A DNA stretch of 64,000 bases from Metallumcola ferriviriculae (GTDB lineage Bacteria > Bacillota > JADQBR01). The notes beneath the pieces are model-generated. The model was not told the DNA's origin. It did not search any database and saw only the letters and a list, made by a program, of their open reading frames with translations. The position numbers were made by a program, and so were the translations under genes. Positions 54,728-63,908 of the stretch are shown piece by piece (positions within the stretch are counted from its first letter, which is position 1; each line of letters starts with the position of its first letter). The stretch lies in the NCBI RefSeq assembly GCF_035573695.1, contig NZ_CP121694.1, positions 410,501 through 474,500 on the forward strand, written 5' to 3'.

Positions 54728-55114
54728 ATGAACTGGAAAGAAATCAAGAATATTGCAGTTGTAGGTTTATCAGATAAACCTGAGCGTGCCAGTAATCGGG
54801 TTGCGAAGTATTTGCAAGAGCAGGGTTACAAAGTGATACCGGTAAATCCAACAGCTGCCAATATATTGGGCGAAACCAGCTATCCATCCGTGGCGGAGAT
54901 TCCTAAAGAAATTGTTGTAGATGTAGTGGATGTCTTTCGAAAGTCAACTGTAGTTCCGGAAATAGCGGAGCAGGCCATTGACCGGGGAGCTTCGGTGCTA
55001 TGGCTACAGGAAGGCGTTATCAATAATGATGCAGCTAAGAAGGCGGAGGCAGCGGGGATGGAAGTTATTATGGACAAGTGTATCATGAAAGAACATAGAA
55101 AGGATGTTGGATAA
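54728..55114 (+). CDS. CoA-binding domain protein
   Basis: A 128-residue Rossmann-fold CoA-binding protein (YccU/DUF-type): [33 protein letters not shown], then YPSVAEIP and [31 protein letters not shown]. Function is unassigned. It overlaps the thioredoxin reductase gene by one base (TAATG), a pairing that suggests a thiol or CoA-redox link. Confidence 0.88.
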   Translation: MNWKEIKNIAVVGLSDKPERASNRVAKYLQEQGYKVIPVNPTAANILGETSYPSVAEIPKEIVVDVVDVFRKSTVVPEIAEQAIDRGASVLWLQEGVINNDAAKKAEAAGMEVIMDKCIMKEHRKDVG

Positions 55115-56031
55115 TGCTCTATGATTTGGCAATAATCGGCGGTGGGCCGGCTGGATTGACAGCGGCACTTTATGGTGCCCGGGGCGGGATGAAGACAGTA
55201 GTTTTGGAAAAATCGGTGCCCGGCGGCCAGGCCGCCCTGACCGATATGATCGCAAACTACCCGGGGTTTCCTTCGGGAGTAAGCGGTGTTGAACTGATGA
55301 CCAAATTCCACCAGCAGGCGGTTGAACACGGCGCTGAGCTGAAGATGAAGAATGTCACCGGCTTGGAAGACAGGAATGAAGTAAAAATTATAAAGACCGG
55401 TGAAGAAGAGATAGAGGCTAAGACTATCGTTATCGCCACCGGCGCTAAAGCTCGCCAATTAGGTGCCCCCGGGGAATTAAAGTTTCAAGGGCGCGGTGTT
55501 TCTTACTGTGCTACTTGTGACGGGGCATTTTTTAAAGACAAGAGAGTGGCGGTAGTGGGTGGCGGAGATTCAGCCGTAGAGGAAGCCCTTTTCTTAACAA
55601 AATATGCGTCTCAGGTGGTACTAATCCACCGAAGAGATGAATTAAGGGCGGTAAAAGCACTTCAGGAAAAAGCTTTAAACCATGAAAAAATGGATTTTAT
55701 TTGGGACAGTACCGTGGAAGAAATTAAGGGTAAGCAAAAGATAGAGAAGGTTGCTATTAAAAATGTCAAAACAGGCGAAGTGGCGGACCATGATTTTGAC
55801 GGCGTATTTATCTTTGTAGGCACAGAGCCAAATACAGATTTTTTGAATGGAACGGTACAGCTAAATGAAAAAGGGTATGTAGTAGCTAATGACTTTTTGG
55901 CTACCTCTGCAGCGGGAATATTTGTCGCCGGGGATGTGCGAGAGAAATTCTTGCGTCAGGTTAGCACTGCAGTGGGCGACGGTGCTCATGCAGCTATGGC
56001 CGCTGAGAGATATCTGGGTGGAGTACTATAA
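55114..56031 (+). CDS. trxB: Thioredoxin reductase
   Basis: A 305-residue flavoprotein. It has the FAD motif [18 protein letters not shown], the redox-active pair CATCDGAFF (Cys ~133 and 136), an NADPH-type Rossmann motif [17 protein letters not shown] and the C-terminal [27 protein letters not shown]. Size and layout are those of TrxB. The pyridine-nucleotide preference is not decided from the sequence; HRRDELRA is compatible with NADPH. Confidence 0.93.
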   Translation: MLYDLAIIGGGPAGLTAALYGARGGMKTVVLEKSVPGGQAALTDMIANYPGFPSGVSGVELMTKFHQQAVEHGAELKMKNVTGLEDRNEVKIIKTGEEEIEAKTIVIATGAKARQLGAPGELKFQGRGVSYCATCDGAFFKDKRVAVVGGGDSAVEEALFLTKYASQVVLIHRRDELRAVKALQEKALNHEKMDFIWDSTVEEIKGKQKIEKVAIKNVKTGEVADHDFDGVFIFVGTEPNTDFLNGTVQLNEKGYVVANDFLATSAAGIFVAGDVREKFLRQVSTAVGDGAHAAMAAERYLGGVL

Positions 56032-56044
56032 TAGAAATTAATAC

Positions 56045-56082
56045 CAAGGGGGGCTTTCCGTATCGGCGGGAGCTCCTTTTTA
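56045..56082 (+). terminator. Terminator after trxB
   Basis: AAGGGGGGCT and AGCTCCTTTTT form an imperfect stem over a 15-base loop. The rest of the 361-base gap holds the copA promoter region and no gene. Confidence 0.55.
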
Positions 56083-56273
56083 TATGTATAGGAAACACCC
56101 ATGGAAAGCGTGGTTTCACAATTATAATGAAAATATCTGCGTAAGATTTCTTTCTGTAACGGCAAGACTTAATGATGTAAATTAAAAACCGGGCCTGAAT
56201 TAGTGAAAATTGCTTATCTTAATGATTGGTGGCTCAAGGGGGTGATTTAACAGGAGCAGCTTGATAATTGCCG

Positions 56274-56333
56274 TTGACAAAGTTGACGTTGTTGCATACA
56301 ATTGGTACTAGATAGCATACCCCAGTAAGGTAT
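56274..56333 (+). promoter_or_regulatory. copA promoter with CsoR-like operator
   Basis: TTGACA (56274-56279) and TACAAT (56297-56302), 17-base spacing. The start region is covered by ATACC-N7-GGTAT (56317-56333), with four C in the left half, resembling CsoR operators that repress copZA in low copper. No csoR gene lies in the window. Confidence 0.6.
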
Positions 56334-56392
56334 ATGAGATATATCATAGTTTTATGGCAAGACTATGAAGACAACATTAGGAGGGAAAGCTC

Positions 56393-58822
56393 ATGGAAGC
56401 TGCAGAAGGCAAACAGTTAAAAAAAGTTACTCTGCCCATCAGCGGCATGACTTGTGCGGCCTGTGCTGCTCGAATTGAGAAGGGACTAAGTAAGGCAGAG
56501 GGTGTTGATACCGCGGCAGTGAATTTCGCTGTAGAAAAAGCCACTGTATCTTATGACCCCCAAGTAGTTCAGGCTGAAGACTTGGTCAAAACCGTTGAAA
56601 AGCTGGGTTATCATGTGCAGACTGATAAGGTTGAGTTAAAATTGTCGGGCATGACTTGCGCGGCCTGTGCTAATCGAATTGAAAAAAAACTAAATAGTTT
56701 GTCCGGAGTCACTAAGGCAGTATTGAACTTTGCAACGGAAAAGGCCACCGTGGAATATAATCACGCAGAAATCTCAGTAAGAGATATGGTAAAAGCGGTG
56801 GATGGTATGGGATATGGTGCAAAAGAAGCAGATAGCGGTCTTGATAATGACAGGGAGAAAGCGGAGCGTCAACAAGAAATCACAAGGCAGCGTAACATGT
56901 TTATCTTATCGGCAGCTTTGTCGCTTCCTTTACTTTTCATCATGTTTGCAGAGATGTTTTCTCTGCATTTAAATGAGTTTTTTATGTCACCGATTTTTCA
57001 ATTTTTGCTAGCGACGCCTGTACAATTCATTCCCGGCTCTCAGTTTTATAAAGGAGCTTATCATGCATTAAGAAACGGCAGTGCCAACATGGATGTACTG
57101 GTTGCATTAGGAACATCTGCAGCATATTTTTACAGTGTTGTAAACACATTCTTTGCGGACGGGATGCTTTATTATGAGACCGCATCAGTATTAATTACAT
57201 TAATCTTATTGGGTAAACTATTGGAGGCCAATGCTAAGGGCCGCACTTCAGAAGCGATTAAAACGCTTATGGGGTTACAGGCTAAAACGGCTCGGGTTAT
57301 TCGTGACGGAGAAGAAGTGGATATACTTATTGAAGAAGTGACCCCCGGAGACAAAGTATTAGTTCGGCCAGGAGAGAAAATTCCTGTGGATGGAGTGATT
57401 GTAGAAGGGAATTCTGCAGTTGATGAATCTATGCTCACCGGCGAAAGTATTCCTGTAGATAAGCATCCGGATGATGAGGTCATAGGTGCAACCATTAATA
57501 AGCATGGTTCCTTTACTTTTGAGGCTACTAAAGTTGGAAAGGACACTGCCCTGGCTCAGATTATCAGAGTTGTGGAGGATGCCCAGGGCTCGAAAGCACC
57601 CATCCAGCGGATGGCAGATATAATTTCCGGGTATTTCGTACCAGTAGTGGTGGGTATTGCGGTAGTTACATTTTTAGTTTGGTACTTTTTCTTAACGCCG
57701 CCCGCGGGGTTAGATGCGTTTACCTGGGCGTTGGTAACCTTCACTGCGGTATTGGTAATTGCCTGCCCTTGTGCACTGGGGCTGGCCACACCTACTTCCA
57801 TTATGGTAGGCACCGGTCGAGGGGCGGAAAACGGCATACTCTTTAAAGGCGGAGAGCATTTGGAACATACCCATAAGGTTAATGCGGTGGTGCTTGATAA
57901 GACCGGCACAATTACCAAGGGAGAACCTGAACTTACTGATGTAGTCACCGTGGGTGGATTTAACAAGGATGACCTGTTAAAACTCGCGGCTTCTGCCGAA
58001 AGGGCTTCGGAACATCCTTTGGGCCAAGCAATATTAGATGGCGCGAAGGCAAAGGGCATAGCCTTAGCGCAGCCGCAAAACTTTAATGCCGTTCCGGGAC
58101 ATGGTATCGAGGCGGATATTGACGGCCGGCATGTGCTTTTAGGCAATCGAAAGCTAATGGACAAAAATAAGATTGACGTCAAACAGCTTATTGATAAAAA
58201 GGAAGACCTGGAGGAGCACGGAAAAACAGCAATGTTAATTGCAGTGGATGGCAAGGCTGCTGGGGTTGTGGCAGTGGCGGATACAGTAAAAGCAAGTTCC
58301 GCTGAAGCGGTTAGTGCTATCCGGAAGATGGGTATCGAAGTAATTATGATAACCGGAGATAACCAGAGGACCGCTCAAGCTATCGCTAAGCAGGTGGGTA
58401 TTGAAAAGGTACTTGCTGAAGTGCTTCCAGAAGATAAGGCAAATGAGGTACAAAAGCTGCGCGACCAAGGTAAAGTGGTTGCTATGGTAGGTGACGGTAT
58501 TAATGATGCTCCTGCTCTGGCAACCGCAGATGTTGGTATTGCCATCGGCACAGGCACTGATGTCGCCATGGAGGCCGCAGATCTCACCTTAATCAGAGGG
58601 GATCTAATGGGGATCCCTGCCAGCATCCAATTAAGCAGGGCGACGATGCGTAATATCCGCCAAAATTTATTCTGGGCACTGGTTTATAATTCAGTGGGAA
58701 TCCCGGTAGCAGCTATGGGACTGCTGTCTCCTATCATAGCTGGGGCGGCCATGGCCTTTAGTTCCGTATCGGTAGTAAGCAACTCTTTACGTTTGAAACG
58801 GTGGAAATTTAAAACAAACTAA
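56393..58822 (+). CDS. copA: Copper-exporting P1B-type ATPase
   Basis: An 809-residue ATPase that pumps Cu(I) out of the cell. Two N-terminal metal-binding domains each carry GMTCAACA-R (residues ~19-30 and ~86-97). Then come eight membrane helices, the TGES actuator motif, the transport motif CPC (about residue 457), the phosphorylated Asp in DKTGT (about residue 501), HPLGQA and [10 protein letters not shown]. The start has GGAGGG. copZ follows after 33 bases behind a shared promoter. Confidence 0.97.
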   Translation: MEAAEGKQLKKVTLPISGMTCAACAARIEKGLSKAEGVDTAAVNFAVEKATVSYDPQVVQAEDLVKTVEKLGYHVQTDKVELKLSGMTCAACANRIEKKLNSLSGVTKAVLNFATEKATVEYNHAEISVRDMVKAVDGMGYGAKEADSGLDNDREKAERQQEITRQRNMFILSAALSLPLLFIMFAEMFSLHLNEFFMSPIFQFLLATPVQFIPGSQFYKGAYHALRNGSANMDVLVALGTSAAYFYSVVNTFFADGMLYYETASVLITLILLGKLLEANAKGRTSEAIKTLMGLQAKTARVIRDGEEVDILIEEVTPGDKVLVRPGEKIPVDGVIVEGNSAVDESMLTGESIPVDKHPDDEVIGATINKHGSFTFEATKVGKDTALAQIIRVVEDAQGSKAPIQRMADIISGYFVPVVVGIAVVTFLVWYFFLTPPAGLDAFTWALVTFTAVLVIACPCALGLATPTSIMVGTGRGAENGILFKGGEHLEHTHKVNAVVLDKTGTITKGEPELTDVVTVGGFNKDDLLKLAASAERASEHPLGQAILDGAKAKGIALAQPQNFNAVPGHGIEADIDGRHVLLGNRKLMDKNKIDVKQLIDKKEDLEEHGKTAMLIAVDGKAAGVVAVADTVKASSAEAVSAIRKMGIEVIMITGDNQRTAQAIAKQVGIEKVLAEVLPEDKANEVQKLRDQGKVVAMVGDGINDAPALATADVGIAIGTGTDVAMEAADLTLIRGDLMGIPASIQLSRATMRNIRQNLFWALVYNSVGIPVAAMGLLSPIIAGAAMAFSSVSVVSNSLRLKRWKFKTN

Positions 58823-58855
58823 GAAAAGCAAACCTTTATAAGGAGGTGATTTAGT

Positions 58856-59068
58856 ATGGCTGAAAAGACAATGGATATCAGCGTGGCCGGGATGTCCTGC
58901 GGCCACTGCAAAATGGCTGTTGAGAATGCGTTAAAGACTTTGGATGGGGTGACTTCCGCTGAGGTAGATTTAGCGGCTAATAAAGTCGCTGTAAACTTTG
59001 ACGAAGCCAAAACCTCTTTCGATCAATTAAAAAGCGCGATTGAGGAAGCTGGTTACGAGGTACAATAA
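58856..59068 (+). CDS. copZ: Copper chaperone CopZ
   Basis: A 70-residue HMA-domain protein with metal site GMSCGHCKMAVE (CxxC) and the usual beta-alpha-beta pattern. It delivers Cu(I) to CopA. AAGGAGGTGATT precedes ATG. Confidence 0.95.
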   Translation: MAEKTMDISVAGMSCGHCKMAVENALKTLDGVTSAEVDLAANKVAVNFDEAKTSFDQLKSAIEEAGYEVQ

Positions 59069-59453
59069 GTTTTATGGAGGGTGCGCGGAGCTAACTGCTT
59101 CAGGCATCCTTTATTTTATTACTGGTTACTATTGACTGTAGTAGCAGTTGCAGATATTATTAATGTTAGTTAAAAATATAGTACAGCTCCAAGTGCAGGT
59201 AAAACCATCTAAAGGGGGAGAGAAGGCACAATCAATACTAACGCATGTAGTATAGCTGTTTCCAAGGAGTCCTAGTTTTAAGGTTTAATATTTGCACAGT
59301 TAAGAAATGGAATATAAAAAATTGCAGAAAGTGCAGGATTATTAGCGCAGTCAGAGAATAAGTTATAGTACATTTTTATGGGCATTTTATATTTTTTATT
59401 TGTCACCATGTGAAAATGGTTACAATACAAGATAAATTGCGAGGAGGAAGAAC
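59069..59453 (+). other. Intergenic region between copZ and the ccm cluster
   Basis: AT-rich, no gene seen. 59072-59118 contains a weak terminator-like stem (GGGTGC with GCATCC, then TTTATTTTATT). The last ~55 bases hold the ccm promoter region. Confidence 0.6.
59400..59426 (+). promoter_or_regulatory. Candidate ccm promoter with CRP/FNR-like box
   Basis: TTGTCA (59400-59405) and TACAAT (59421-59426) form a promoter with a short 15-base spacer. TGTGA-N6-TTACA (59409-59424), one mismatch from the CRP/FNR palindrome, lies across it, as does ACCAT/ATGGT. Confidence 0.4.
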
Positions 59454-60446
59454 ATGCTAAAAAGCAGAAGTCAGAAACTACTTATGGTAACTTTAGTTTT
59501 CGCCTTGATGTTAACGCTAATACCGACTATGCCGGCATTTGCCGAAGGCGAGACTATGACAATGAAACAGCTTTATTATTCTGTTTGGCCAGAATATGAC
59601 AAAGCTCCCGATGTATTGGTGATTTATTCAGGGGTCTTTGTTAACGATACGGGTGCCCCTTTTCAGGGAGAACTTCGTTATAAGGTTCCCAAAAATGCGA
59701 ATATCAACATGGTCTGTGAGACTGAAAAGGGAATGCTTTGTCAGAAGTATGTAGTGGACAAGGATAACCCGGATTATGATGTGATTGTATGGAAACCATC
59801 TCACCCGGTTGAGCCAGGAGCTGAATTTCCGGTAATGATGGAGTATTATCACCAACCGTTTGCTGCGGGAAGTAGTCCCAAGGCATTCACTGAGACTTTC
59901 AGACCGGCTTTCCCGGTAGAAACACTTGCTGTGGATATCAAAGCTCCCACTGGTGCCTCTGAAATTGCTTTGACACCTGAGGCCCAGCAGACTGAGTCTG
60001 ACGCAGAAGGTTTTACCAGTTATTACTATCAATACACTAATTTGACCAATGAAGATGCATTCACTTTTGATGTAAGTTATGTTCGCGAAAGCAACGAACC
60101 TTCCGTGGACCCTGGCACTGGCCAGGGGGCACCCCAAGAGGATAGCTCTTCCCAGGCGGGTTCAACAAATACAATGGTTATTGTACTGTTATTAGTTTTT
60201 GTGGCACTGCTGTCGGTGTTCTTGTTTATTGCAATCAATAATAACAATAAACAGAATCAAAATAAGGGCAAGGGTAAGAAAGGTAACAAAGGTAATCAGG
60301 GTAAAGGCGGCGGTAAAGGGGCCAGTGCCAAGAAAAGCTCCGGCAAGACTTCTGCCGAGGAAAAGCGGAAATTGCGTAAGATGCTTATTGACGGTAAAAT
60401 AAGTGAAGAAACTTATCATCAGTTGTTGGAAGAGATTGATGACTAA
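59454..60446 (+). CDS. Secreted, membrane-anchored protein heading the ccm cluster
   Basis: A 330-residue protein of unknown function. A signal peptide (residues 1-30, cleavage near AFA) precedes a beta-rich outer domain with two cysteines (MVCETEKGMLC). A membrane helix lies at ~residues 241-262. A glycine/lysine-rich linker and a short C-terminal SHOCT-like helix pair (EEKRKLRKMLIDGKISEETYHQLLEEI) are cytoplasmic. It sits 22 bases before ccmE, so a role in cytochrome c assembly or delivery is possible but unproven. Confidence 0.75.
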   Translation: MLKSRSQKLLMVTLVFALMLTLIPTMPAFAEGETMTMKQLYYSVWPEYDKAPDVLVIYSGVFVNDTGAPFQGELRYKVPKNANINMVCETEKGMLCQKYVVDKDNPDYDVIVWKPSHPVEPGAEFPVMMEYYHQPFAAGSSPKAFTETFRPAFPVETLAVDIKAPTGASEIALTPEAQQTESDAEGFTSYYYQYTNLTNEDAFTFDVSYVRESNEPSVDPGTGQGAPQEDSSSQAGSTNTMVIVLLLVFVALLSVFLFIAINNNNKQNQNKGKGKKGNKGNQGKGGGKGASAKKSSGKTSAEEKRKLRKMLIDGKISEETYHQLLEEIDD

Positions 60447-60468
60447 TTAGTTGGTGGAGGTGCCACAG

Positions 60469-60903
60469 GTGAACCAGACTACAAAAATTTTTATTGGGGT
60501 TCTTATTATCATTGCTGCGGTGGGTTATTTGATGTTTACGGGTTTTTCAAGTTTTTCCGGATATGAGGTGGGAATATCAGAACTACTCACCGGTCAAAAG
60601 GATTACAATGATGAATATCTGTTGGTGCCGGGGAAATTAATCGGGGATAGTGTGAACTTTAACGGTGATAAGGTGGAGCTGGTATTTACACTTACGGACA
60701 TCAAGGGTGAAGGTTATCAACTACCGGTGGTTTACAATGATGTTAAGCCGGACAACTTTGACGATGGTGCCGATGTAATATTAGAGGGGTATTATGACAA
60801 AGAAGATAATCTTTTTAAGGCGGAGAAGGTTACTACCAAATGCCCGTCAAAGTATGAAGGTGTAGAAGAAGGCGCGGAGACCCCGCCACAAGGGGAAAAT
60901 TAA
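60469..60903 (+). CDS. ccmE: CcmE heme chaperone, cysteine (CxxxY) variant
   Basis: A 144-residue periplasmic heme chaperone with one N-terminal anchor (residues ~7-24) and an OB-fold core (LLVPGKLIGDSVNFNG..., ADVILEGYYDKEDNLFKAEKVTTKC). The heme-binding HxxxY motif of the usual protein is here CPSKY (Cys125 to Tyr129), the variant known from Desulfovibrio and archaea. GTG at 60469 is six bases from GGAGGTG; the frame opens at 60451. Confidence 0.9.
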   Translation: MNQTTKIFIGVLIIIAAVGYLMFTGFSSFSGYEVGISELLTGQKDYNDEYLLVPGKLIGDSVNFNGDKVELVFTLTDIKGEGYQLPVVYNDVKPDNFDDGADVILEGYYDKEDNLFKAEKVTTKCPSKYEGVEEGAETPPQGEN

Positions 60904-60912
60904 CATCCATGA

Positions 60913-60940
60913 GACGGGTAGAGTAACTTGTCTACCCGTC
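60913..60940. other. Hairpin between ccmE and ccmF
   Basis: A perfect ten-base stem (GACGGGTAGA with TCTACCCGTC, eight-base loop) without T-run. At 60955-60966 a separate 12-base palindrome (GTCAAGCTTGAC) ends just before the ccmF ribosome-binding site. They could be mRNA processing or regulatory elements. Confidence 0.6.
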
Positions 60941-60980
60941 CCGGTATTCATTTCGTCAAGCTTGACAAGGAGGTTTACTA

Positions 60981-62957
60981 ATGGCTGATATTGGTTATTT
61001 AGCGCTTGTTATTGCAGTAGCAATCGGAGTTTATTCCCTTGCGGCATTCATTATTTCAATTGTCACGGATAATGAAAAACTTAAGGCCAGCGCAAAGGGC
61101 GGGGTTGCTGCTATCGGCCTACTTACTACGGCGGCTTCGTTTATTCTTATTTACTTACTGTTAGTAGGCGACTTTTCGGTAAAATATGTGTTCGAGTATA
61201 CCAGTACGAACTTACCGCTTTTTTATAAGCTTTCAGCTTTCTGGGCCGGTAATGCCGGGTCGTTGCTGTTGTGGTCGTGGGTGCTGGCTATTTACACAAC
61301 TATTGTTACTTTTTCTAAAAAACATGAACAGGATGAAAAAATACCTTATGTTTCCGCTATTCTATTAGTAATTAATATTTTCTTTCTTTTGGTAATGACT
61401 TTAAACAGCAGTCCTTTTGAAAGGATTCCCAGTGGTGTGGCAGTTCCTATGGATGGACAGGGATTAAATCCCATGCTGCAAAACCCGGGTATGGTCTTTC
61501 ATCCGGTGACACTTTATCTAGGTTATGTCGGCTTTGCGGTTCCATATGCATTTGCTATGGCGGCATTGTTAACTAAGAAGGTGGACGATAGTTGGATTAA
61601 AGTTACCCGACGGTGGACAATTATTGCCTGGATGTTTTTAAGCCTAGGCAACCTATATGGAGCCCAGTGGGCATACGTGGAACTTGGTTGGGGCGGTTTC
61701 TGGGCTTGGGACCCGGTGGAAAACGCATCCTTTATTCCCTGGCTAACGGGTACGGCATTTCTACATTCAGTGATGATTCAAGAAAGAAAGGACATGTTAA
61801 AAATATGGAACATGTCATTGATTATCATTACATTTATATTAACACTCTTTGGCACCTTTTTGGTGCGAAGCGGTGTGCTGCAATCAGTACATGCTTTTAG
61901 TAATTCAGGGTTAGGTACCTGGTTCTTGGCATTTATGTGTCTGGCAGCGGTAGTATCCCTCTACCTGTTGGTGGACCGGATTAACCTTTTGAAACAAGGA
62001 AATAAATTTGAGTCATACATTTCTAAAGAGAGCAGTTTTTTGGTGAATAACCTATTGCTTGTGGGTGCTGCCTTTGCAACCTTCTGGGGTACTATTTTCC
62101 CATTGATTTCTGAAGCGGTAAGAGGGGTTAGAGTTACGGTAAGTGTACCTTTTTTCAACCAGGTAAACGGGCCAATCCTATTAGCTACGATATTTGTGAT
62201 GGGTGTTTGTCCCTTGATTGCTTGGCAAAGGGCGTCTTTGAAGAATATAGCAAATAGCTTCTTGTGGCCCTTGATTCTGTCAGTGCTGATTGGCGTTGGG
62301 CTGTATTTGTATCTGCCCGGACATGAATTATATGGAGCGCTTGCCTTTTTGGTAGCCACATTTGTAATGTTGACTATCCTCCAGGAATTTTACCGGGGCG
62401 TGCGTGTGCGCCGGCGTATGACAGAGGAAGGGTTCTTGACAGCGTTTGGGAGATTAATGACACGAAACCGCAGACGTTATGGTGGTTATACTATTCACCT
62501 TGGCATTATTTTGATCTCTCTAGCAATTATTGGCAGCGGTGCATATAAGCAGGAAGTTACCAAACAGGTATCCGTAGGGGAGACTATTACTATTGACGAT
62601 TATGCCATTACCTTTAACGGTCTCCGCCAGCGTCAGGAAGGCGAAAATGATGTAGTATACGCTGAAATGCCGGTCATGAAAGACGGCCAGGTAATAGGCA
62701 CGATCACTCCAGAAAAAGTCTTTTATGCCACATGGGAGCAACCGTCTACAGAAGTTGCAATTAAGGGCACTTTAGTAGAAGACTTATATGTAATTCTGGC
62801 TACATGGGAAAACAGTGGTCAGACGGCGACATTTAAGGTTCATGTTAACCCATTGATGAGTTGGATGTGGATAGGCGGTTATATTTTGGTTCTAGGCACT
62901 ATTTTCGCTGTCTGGCCTGGAAAGGGCAGCCAGTTAGGCCCTAAATATACCCAATAA
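60981..62957 (+). CDS. ccmF: CcmF heme lyase subunit
   Basis: A 658-residue protein with about 15 helices. The WWD heme-handling motif WGGFWAWDPVENASFIPWL is at ~residues 237-255, and HPVTLYLGYVGFAVPYAFA and LVRSGVLQSVHAF contribute the conserved histidines. It ligates heme to apocytochrome c outside the membrane. The start has AAGGAGG. Confidence 0.96.
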   Translation: MADIGYLALVIAVAIGVYSLAAFIISIVTDNEKLKASAKGGVAAIGLLTTAASFILIYLLLVGDFSVKYVFEYTSTNLPLFYKLSAFWAGNAGSLLLWSWVLAIYTTIVTFSKKHEQDEKIPYVSAILLVINIFFLLVMTLNSSPFERIPSGVAVPMDGQGLNPMLQNPGMVFHPVTLYLGYVGFAVPYAFAMAALLTKKVDDSWIKVTRRWTIIAWMFLSLGNLYGAQWAYVELGWGGFWAWDPVENASFIPWLTGTAFLHSVMIQERKDMLKIWNMSLIIITFILTLFGTFLVRSGVLQSVHAFSNSGLGTWFLAFMCLAAVVSLYLLVDRINLLKQGNKFESYISKESSFLVNNLLLVGAAFATFWGTIFPLISEAVRGVRVTVSVPFFNQVNGPILLATIFVMGVCPLIAWQRASLKNIANSFLWPLILSVLIGVGLYLYLPGHELYGALAFLVATFVMLTILQEFYRGVRVRRRMTEEGFLTAFGRLMTRNRRRYGGYTIHLGIILISLAIIGSGAYKQEVTKQVSVGETITIDDYAITFNGLRQRQEGENDVVYAEMPVMKDGQVIGTITPEKVFYATWEQPSTEVAIKGTLVEDLYVILATWENSGQTATFKVHVNPLMSWMWIGGYILVLGTIFAVWPGKGSQLGPKYTQ

Positions 62958-62970
62958 GGGAGTTGAGCAG

Positions 62971-63456
62971 ATGAAATACAAGGATGTCCGTTGGGTTTTG
63001 GCAGTTGTGGTGTTTATTCTAATATTTGCGGCACCGGTATCTGCGCAAAACTTTGTGGTGGATGAAGAAGTTTTTAAGGAAGTAGAAGCCGATTTAATGT
63101 GTACGGATGGCTGTGGTATGTACCTCAAGGCATGTGATAATGCCACTGCACAGCAGATGCGTAAAGAAATTAGAGAAAGACTGTCACAAGGAATGACACC
63201 TGAACAGATTTACGGGTATATGATTAGTGTTTACGGTGAAGAAGTAATGGCTGCACCACCGCCAAGCGTTCCTTTTAATATTACTGCATGGGTTACACCT
63301 TTCCTCGCTATTCTAGGCGGGGGGTTAGTGATTTACACAGCATTGGACAAGTGGGTTTTTTATAATAATAATGAGAAAGAAAACAGTGGTGTTGATGAAA
63401 CTGACTTGGCCGAGTACGATGAGATCGTTGAAGAAGAAATGAAGAAATATTACTAG
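62971..63456 (+). CDS. ccmH: CcmH-like thiol protein with CxxxC motif
   Basis: A 161-residue protein with signal peptide (cleavage near VSA-QN), a helical CcmH domain (RLSQGMTPEQIYGYMISVYGEEVMA) and a C-terminal membrane helix (~residues 110-130). The redox motif is LMCTDGC (Cys44, Cys48) with a further Cys at 55, in place of the usual LRCxxC. It would reduce apocytochrome thiols. Confidence 0.88.
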   Translation: MKYKDVRWVLAVVVFILIFAAPVSAQNFVVDEEVFKEVEADLMCTDGCGMYLKACDNATAQQMRKEIRERLSQGMTPEQIYGYMISVYGEEVMAAPPPSVPFNITAWVTPFLAILGGGLVIYTALDKWVFYNNNEKENSGVDETDLAEYDEIVEEEMKKYY

Positions 63457-63483
63457 GGTTGGCCCGGACAGGAGGGGGAGCAG

Positions 63484-63879
63484 TTGGAATTAGTAATTGG
63501 GTTGATATTGGTGGTGGCTTCCGTATTTTTAGTGGGCTACCCGCTGATAAAGAAAGATGATGATTATAAAGCATTAGATAGAACTTTAGATTTTGATGCG
63601 GAGGATTCATTAGAACGCCAGAAAGAATCTGCCTTTACTACCTTAGGAGAAATAGAATTCGACTACCGTATGAAGAAGCTATCCACCGAAGACTATGACC
63701 GTTTAAAGGCAAAGTACAAGCGCCAGGCAGTGGCCGTTTTAAAGGCGGAGGAAAAGGAACTTGACCTTACGGGCGACCGTGAAATGGCAGAGCTCGAGAA
63801 AGAATTGGAGCGGGAAATAGAACAAGAGATTGAAAGAGAAGTACAGCAATTAATGGAAGAGGAAGAAAAAGAAATATAA
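63484..63879 (+). CDS. CcmI-like membrane protein with charged coiled coil
   Basis: A 131-residue protein with one N-terminal helix and a glutamate-rich coiled coil (residues ~95-131). The pattern ALDRTLDFDAEDSLERQKESAFTTLGEIEFDYRMKKLSTEDYDRL resembles the first part of CcmI proteins, which hold apocytochrome for the lyase; the TPR part is missing. It starts with TTG behind GGAGGGGGAG. Confidence 0.7.
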   Translation: MELVIGLILVVASVFLVGYPLIKKDDDYKALDRTLDFDAEDSLERQKESAFTTLGEIEFDYRMKKLSTEDYDRLKAKYKRQAVAVLKAEEKELDLTGDREMAELEKELEREIEQEIEREVQQLMEEEEKEI

Positions 63880-63908
63880 ATCTTGCCCAAGGTTTGGAGT
63901 GACTTGAT

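Noticed and set aside
57556-58254. 232-codon minus-strand ORF
   Set aside because: Antisense to copA; low-complexity Ser/Pro composition and no ribosome-binding site evaluated as convincing.
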